Of a stretch of DNA of 64,000 nt, positions 60,186 through 64,000 are shown piece by piece. The notes beneath the pieces were generated by a model. The model had not been told where the DNA came from. It was given only the letters and a program-made list of their open reading frames with translations, and searched no databases. Position 1 is the first letter of the stretch, and every line of letters begins with the position of its first letter. The DNA is from DTKD01 sp050948905 (GTDB taxonomy: Bacteria; Armatimonadota; UBA5829), in the NCBI GenBank assembly GCA_050948905.1, contig JBMNES010000001.1, positions 868,001 to 932,000 of the forward strand. Reading direction: 5' to 3'. The position numbers and the translations under genes were made by a program.

Positions 60186-61037
60186 ATGATAGATACACAG
60201 ACAAACAATCCGATAACAACTCTTCCATACACGCCGGTTCCGGCGACTTTGACCAAAGTCATAACAGAATCGTGGGACACCAAGACCTTCAGGGCTGAGT
60301 TCAAAGACGAGGCTCTGCGGGAGAACTTCACCTATGAGCCGGGTCAGTTCCAGCAGGTTTCGGTGTTTGGTGTCGGTGAGTGTACTTTCTGCCTGACTTC
60401 TTCGCCGACTCGCAAGGGCTATATAGAGTTTTCGGTCAAAAAAGTCGGCTCTGTCACCTCTGCGCTGCACGATATGAGCGAAGGCGATACGGTAGGAATC
60501 AGGGCCCCGCTTGGCAATTTCTTCCCGTATCCCGATTGGAAGGGCAAGAACCTGCTATTTGCTGGTGGCGGTATCGGTATGGCTCCGATGCGGTCTCTTC
60601 TCAACTTCTGCCTCGATAATCGCGACGACTACGGCGACATTACCACTATCTACGGTGCGCGAACGCCGGGGGATTTGTGCTTCGCTTACGAGTTTGAGGA
60701 ATGGAATACCAAAGGAAAGCTGCATCTCACCGTTGACGTCGGGGAGGACGATTGGAAGGGCCACGTCGGGCACGTTCCTGGCTATCTTAAGGAACTTGCG
60801 CCGAGCGCCGAGAACACAATCGCCATCACCTGCGGCCCTCCTATTATGATCAAATTTATACTGCCGGAGTTCGCTAATCTCGGCTTCAAACCGGATCAGA
60901 TATACACAACATTGGAGATGAAGATGAAGTGCGGGGTCGGAAAATGCGGCCGCTGCAACATCGGCTCCAAGCTGGTATGTCTCGACGGGCCGGTGTTCTC
61001 ATTGGCCGAGATCGACGAACTGCCGCCTGAGTTTTAA
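60186..61037 (+). CDS. flxA: FlxA-like NAD(P)H:acceptor flavoprotein (AsrB-like)
   Basis: Ferredoxin-NADP reductase-fold protein, the NAD(P)H-oxidising subunit of the Flx module. The FAD-binding half has YEPGQFQQVSVFGVGE near 50. The NAD(P)-binding half starts LLFAGGGIGMAPMRSLLNFC near 125 and includes CGPPIMIKFILPEFANLG near 220. A C-terminal iron-sulfur motif, MKCGVGKCGRCNIGSKLVCL, is near 248-267. It closes the cluster. With HdrABC it should couple NAD(P)H oxidation to reduction of ferredoxin and a disulfide or other acceptor. Confidence 0.85.
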   Translation: MIDTQTNNPITTLPYTPVPATLTKVITESWDTKTFRAEFKDEALRENFTYEPGQFQQVSVFGVGECTFCLTSSPTRKGYIEFSVKKVGSVTSALHDMSEGDTVGIRAPLGNFFPYPDWKGKNLLFAGGGIGMAPMRSLLNFCLDNRDDYGDITTIYGARTPGDLCFAYEFEEWNTKGKLHLTVDVGEDDWKGHVGHVPGYLKELAPSAENTIAITCGPPIMIKFILPEFANLGFKPDQIYTTLEMKMKCGVGKCGRCNIGSKLVCLDGPVFSLAEIDELPPEF

Positions 61038-61163
61038 CCTCCGCCGGCTGGGCTAGTCGACTGAAGCCCGGCAATAGTGGCAGGAATTCAGCGACTTATT
61101 TTATAATGTAGAACAGGAACACAGGACGGCCCGCTGCGGCTGCTCTTGTCGTAGGAGATGATT

Positions 61164-62450
61164 ATGACGGATAGTGGAATCGACCGCCGCGATTTTCTCA
61201 AGGGAGCAGCGGCGACTGTAGCTCTCCTTATGGCTGCGGATGGGCTTGGAGTATCCCAGGTTCTCGCAGCGGATAGCGATGCTAAACCTATTCCAGGACC
61301 GGAGGTCAAAATCGGCGTTATCGGACTGGGTCAGTGGGGCAAGGATATCGTTACCGCGCTTTCCAAAATGCCCAGCGCCAAGGTAACGGCCCTTTGCGAC
61401 ACTTACGAAGCATTCGTGAAGCGCGCCGCCAAAAACGCCCCAGAAGCCAAGACTTTCTCCGATTATAAACAGCTTCTAGCTTCTCCGGATGTCGAAGCTG
61501 TCGTGATTGCGACCCCCACCCATCAGCACAAAGAGATCGCGCTGGCTGCCATCGCCGCAGGCAAGCACGTCTACTGCGAGGCGCCGTTAGCTGGTAGCAT
61601 AGAAGATGCTAAGGCAATTGCAGTTGCGGCGAATGGGTCAAAGAAAGTCTTCCAGACAGGTCTGCAGGGCCGCACGAACCCGTTGTATACACACGTCGCT
61701 TCTTTCGTGAAGTCGGGGTGTATGGGCGTGCCGACCGAGGCTCGGTCGCAGGCTTATAGAAGGCAGAGCTGGAAGAGGATGGCGCCGTCTGCGGAGCGGG
61801 AAAAGGAGCAGAACTGGCGGCTTTCCAAGGCGACCTCGACCGGGCTTGTTGGAGAGATCGGAATACATGGCATCGATCTTATTAACCAGTATCTCAATGC
61901 GATGCCGGTTGCGGTAACGGGGTTCGGCAGCCTTATGGCGTGGAAAGACGGCCGGGACGTGCCGGATACGGTGCAGTGTGTGCTGGAATACCCCAAAGAT
62001 ATTCGAGTGACATTTTCTTCGTCGATAGTCAGTTCATTTGGCGGCGAGTATACCCTCCTTCAAGGCACGGAGAGCAGCCTGCTAATGAGAGAGGACCGCG
62101 GCTGGATGATCAAAGAGGCCGACTCGCCGTTGATCGGATGGGAGCCTTATGCCCGCAAGGAGCCGATTTTCGAAGAGACCGGAATCTGCATGCTGGCCGA
62201 CGCAAGCAAGATATTGGCAGCCGGCGGGGAACCGGATAAGGATTCCCCTAAGGAACAGACGAAGGACGTAACTTCTGAGCCGCTTTATGTTGCTTTAGAG
62301 AGCTTCACGCGCAACATCAGAGAGGATTCCAAGCCTGCGGCCGGAGCGCTTGAAGGACTTCAGGCAGCGGTTACCGTAATTAAAGCAAATGAGGCTATTA
62401 TGTCTGGCAGCAAAGTGGCCTTTACTCCAGATATGTTCGAATTGAAGTAG
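61164..62450 (+). CDS. Tat-exported Gfo/Idh/MocA-family oxidoreductase
   Basis: NAD(P)-dependent sugar-type dehydrogenase with a Tat signal (DRRDFLKGAAATVALLMAAD). After the signal comes VKIGVIGLGQWGKDIVTALS near 50, a Rossmann start, then ATPTHQHKEIALAAIAAGKH near 117 and VYCEAPLAGSIEDA (EKP position replaced by EAP). The C-terminal sheet domain is intact. The ATG at 61164 is chosen because AGGAG is 6 bases before it; ATG at 61158 abuts it. A TATAAT-like box lies at 61102-61107. The substrate is unknown. Confidence 0.85.
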   Translation: MTDSGIDRRDFLKGAAATVALLMAADGLGVSQVLAADSDAKPIPGPEVKIGVIGLGQWGKDIVTALSKMPSAKVTALCDTYEAFVKRAAKNAPEAKTFSDYKQLLASPDVEAVVIATPTHQHKEIALAAIAAGKHVYCEAPLAGSIEDAKAIAVAANGSKKVFQTGLQGRTNPLYTHVASFVKSGCMGVPTEARSQAYRRQSWKRMAPSAEREKEQNWRLSKATSTGLVGEIGIHGIDLINQYLNAMPVAVTGFGSLMAWKDGRDVPDTVQCVLEYPKDIRVTFSSSIVSSFGGEYTLLQGTESSLLMREDRGWMIKEADSPLIGWEPYARKEPIFEETGICMLADASKILAAGGEPDKDSPKEQTKDVTSEPLYVALESFTRNIREDSKPAAGALEGLQAAVTVIKANEAIMSGSKVAFTPDMFELK

Positions 62451-62477
62451 TCAATCTATAAAGGAGCGCAAACCAAA

Positions 62478-63836
62478 GTGGACAAAAAACAGGAAAAGAC
62501 AGGGCTGAGTCGGCGCGAATTCATTAAAGCCGCCGGCTTGACAGCGGCCGGGGTTATGGCAAGCTCGCTGGTCGGCAGCTCAGCGATAGCCGCCCCTGCT
62601 ACAAAGACAACTATGGCGCATCCGAGAGTGATCGGTGCGAACGATCGAATCAACTACGCTCATATCGGCGTCGGCGGAATGGGCGGAGGCCACGTCAACA
62701 CCATTAAGGGTCTGGCTGGGGATATGAACCTGCAGCAGGTCGCGGTGTGCGACGTCTGGGCCAAAAAGAGAGACTGGGCACAGAAAACCACAGGCTGTGA
62801 CTCGGCTCAAGTTTATACCGACTATCGCAAGCTGCTTGAAAACAAAGATATTGATGTGGTCGTAATAGCCACTCCGGACCACTGGCACGCACCGATCGCC
62901 ATTGCTGCGATGCAGGCGGGCAAGCATGTGTATTGCGAAAAGCCGATGACTCACAAACTTGATGAGGCGTTTGCGATGCACAAGACTGCCAAGGAGACCG
63001 GTTGTCTGGTGCAGGTCGGAAGCCAGGGCTGCACGGATACCAAGTGGCATGTGGCTGGCAAGGCCGTCAAGGATGGAAAGATCGGCACGGCTCTTTGGGC
63101 GCAGGGTGGCTACTGCCGCAACAATCCACATGGTGAGTGGAACTATACCATCGACCCCGAAATGACCCCGGACACCTGCGACTGGAAGATGTGGCTTGGC
63201 AGCGCTCCGAACATTCCGTTCAGCCCAGAGCGCTTCTTCCGCTGGAGAAAATATTGGGACTACGGCAATGGCATCATCGGCGACCTTTGGCCGCACAGGC
63301 TGCACCCGTTGATGATCGCTATGAATATGGGCCCGGACCCGGCCTCAGTTCAGTTCCCGAGAAGAGTTGTCTGTTTGGGAGCCAATATACTCGATACTGA
63401 CAGCAACCCTGACGATCCGCAGCATCCGTATGGCGCAAAGCGTGACGTCGCTGACACCACCCAGATGATTGCTGAGTTCCCTGGTGGGACTATGATCTAT
63501 CTGGCGGGCGCGACCACCAACGAGCGTGGAGTCGAGGATATGATCCGCGGCAACAAGGCGACTCTGTATTTCGGCGGCGGCAAGGTTACTGTGGAACCGC
63601 AGCGACCGTATGTTGACGAAGTCGAGCAGGAAGACCTTGAAGTCGTTGGGCCGGGCGAAAGCACGGTCGAGCATCACAAGAACCTGATCAAGTGCATCCG
63701 CGAAGGCGGCGTGCCGAATGCGAACATCGATCTGGGCCTTGCTGTTCAGACCATCGTCTCGATGGCGGAACTCTCCTACAGACAGAACAAGATGGCACTG
63801 TTTGATCCGGACAAGAAGGTGCTCCTCAAGAGCTAA
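62478..63836 (+). CDS. Tat-exported Gfo/Idh/MocA-family oxidoreductase
   Basis: A second Tat-exported member, with signal SRREFIKAAGLTAAGVMASS and an Ala-rich end. The Rossmann domain has NYAHIGVGGMGGGHVNTIKG near 52, ATPDHWHAPIAIAAMQAGKH near 135 and VYCEKPMTHKLDEAF, with the classic EKP lysine. C-terminal residues 230-400 carry the long insertion and tryptophans (RKYWDYGNGIIGDLWPHRLH) seen in the Planctomycete/Armatimonad-type group. The start is GTG at 62478 after AAGGAG. It is 27 bases after the previous gene, so they form an operon, perhaps for oxidising sugars or polyols in the periplasm. Confidence 0.85.
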   Translation: MDKKQEKTGLSRREFIKAAGLTAAGVMASSLVGSSAIAAPATKTTMAHPRVIGANDRINYAHIGVGGMGGGHVNTIKGLAGDMNLQQVAVCDVWAKKRDWAQKTTGCDSAQVYTDYRKLLENKDIDVVVIATPDHWHAPIAIAAMQAGKHVYCEKPMTHKLDEAFAMHKTAKETGCLVQVGSQGCTDTKWHVAGKAVKDGKIGTALWAQGGYCRNNPHGEWNYTIDPEMTPDTCDWKMWLGSAPNIPFSPERFFRWRKYWDYGNGIIGDLWPHRLHPLMIAMNMGPDPASVQFPRRVVCLGANILDTDSNPDDPQHPYGAKRDVADTTQMIAEFPGGTMIYLAGATTNERGVEDMIRGNKATLYFGGGKVTVEPQRPYVDEVEQEDLEVVGPGESTVEHHKNLIKCIREGGVPNANIDLGLAVQTIVSMAELSYRQNKMALFDPDKKVLLKS

Positions 63837-63871
63837 GTAGAATCTAGTAACACTGAATGGTGTAAAAAACA

Positions 63872-63901
63872 GATGGGCGGCGATCTCCGAATCGCCGCCC
63901 T
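63872..63901. repeat. Palindromic dispersed repeat (family C)
   Basis: GATGGGCGGCGATCTCCGAA followed by TCGCCGCCC, a perfect relation to GGCGATTCGGAGATCGCC elements near 31412 and 34378. Confidence 0.85.
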
Positions 63902-63911
63902 TTAGTTATGA

Positions 63912-63986
63912 TATGGCCGGGACAGAGGCCGGCCACTACATTTTGCCCTAAACTATGTCATCCTGCGCGAAGTCGCAGGATCTATA
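63912..63986. repeat. Dispersed repeats, families D and B
   Basis: TATGGCCGGGACAGAGGCCG and GCCACTACATTTT (63912-63943), the inverse of the 34451-34476 element, then GTCATCCTGCGCGAAGTCGC and AGGATCTAT (63957-63986), a family B half. Confidence 0.8.
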
Positions 63987-64000
63987 CTGCGTGTGAAATT

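Overview
The window looks like a chromosomal segment of a diderm, probably anaerobic or facultatively anaerobic bacterium. Supporting signs are a Flx-Hdr electron-bifurcating cluster, a ferredoxin-fused electron transfer flavoprotein, a possible hopanoid-modification gene pair, type II/IV pseudopilin chemistry and Tat-exported Gfo/Idh/MocA oxidoreductases. Intermediate GC, frequent TTG starts and large secreted modular proteins fit Armatimonadota or a similar deep-branching phylum. The sequence alone does not settle the phylum, and this assignment is an inference.

Layout. 1-9750: surface-glycan genes (Wzx-like flippase cut by the left edge, polysaccharide pyruvyl transferase, four GT2/NeuD-type genes, a BKACE enzyme) around an unusually long MurJ flippase and a putative small RNA. 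9754-13701: leftward sugar ABC transporter (binding protein, RbsA-like, RbsC-like) ending in a shortened PlsY-like membrane protein. 13832-15836: HpnK/HpnI-like pair. 15877-23279: two tandem, nearly identical 1147-residue secreted modular proteins. Each has an intrinsic terminator and a long structured 5' leader that opens with the same three-way-junction RNA motif. 24013-26026: EtfB and ferredoxin-EtfA. 26215-31152: a tightly overlapping six-gene operon (secreted OB-fold protein, pseudopilin, ZnuABC-like metal transporter, methyltransferase). 31153-36685: enolase, CdsA, a PRPP-synthetase-like protein and a GT2, separated by gaps filled with palindromic repeats. 36748-40521: PolA and SppA. 40610-40695: tRNA-Leu(CAA) with a consensus promoter. 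40742-43980: polyprenyl-phosphate-sugar type glycosylation genes. 43989-50869: fluoride channel, CdaA/CdaR (c-di-AMP), an ICMT-like methyltransferase, a KimA-like potassium transporter, a STAS-Usp-Usp protein and MazG. 50889-61037: secreted BsuPI-domain protein and the Flx-Hdr cluster (hdrC, hdrB, hdrA, flxD, flxC, flxB, flxA), interrupted by a GIY-YIG gene lying between inverted repeats and by three orphan HicB-like genes. 61164-63836: two Tat-exported Gfo/Idh/MocA oxidoreductases.

How the parts fit. The glycan genes likely build and export a surface polymer. MurJ, CdsA and PlsY-like belong to envelope biogenesis. CdaA, CdaR and KimA form a plausible c-di-AMP/potassium module. Flx-Hdr should couple NAD(P)H oxidation to two electron acceptors. 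The features most likely to be undescribed are the paired RNA leader motif, the duplicated periplasmic insert in MurJ, and the GIY-YIG/palindrome unit inside the hdr operon. All gene calls are from reading translated sequence; no database search was possible.
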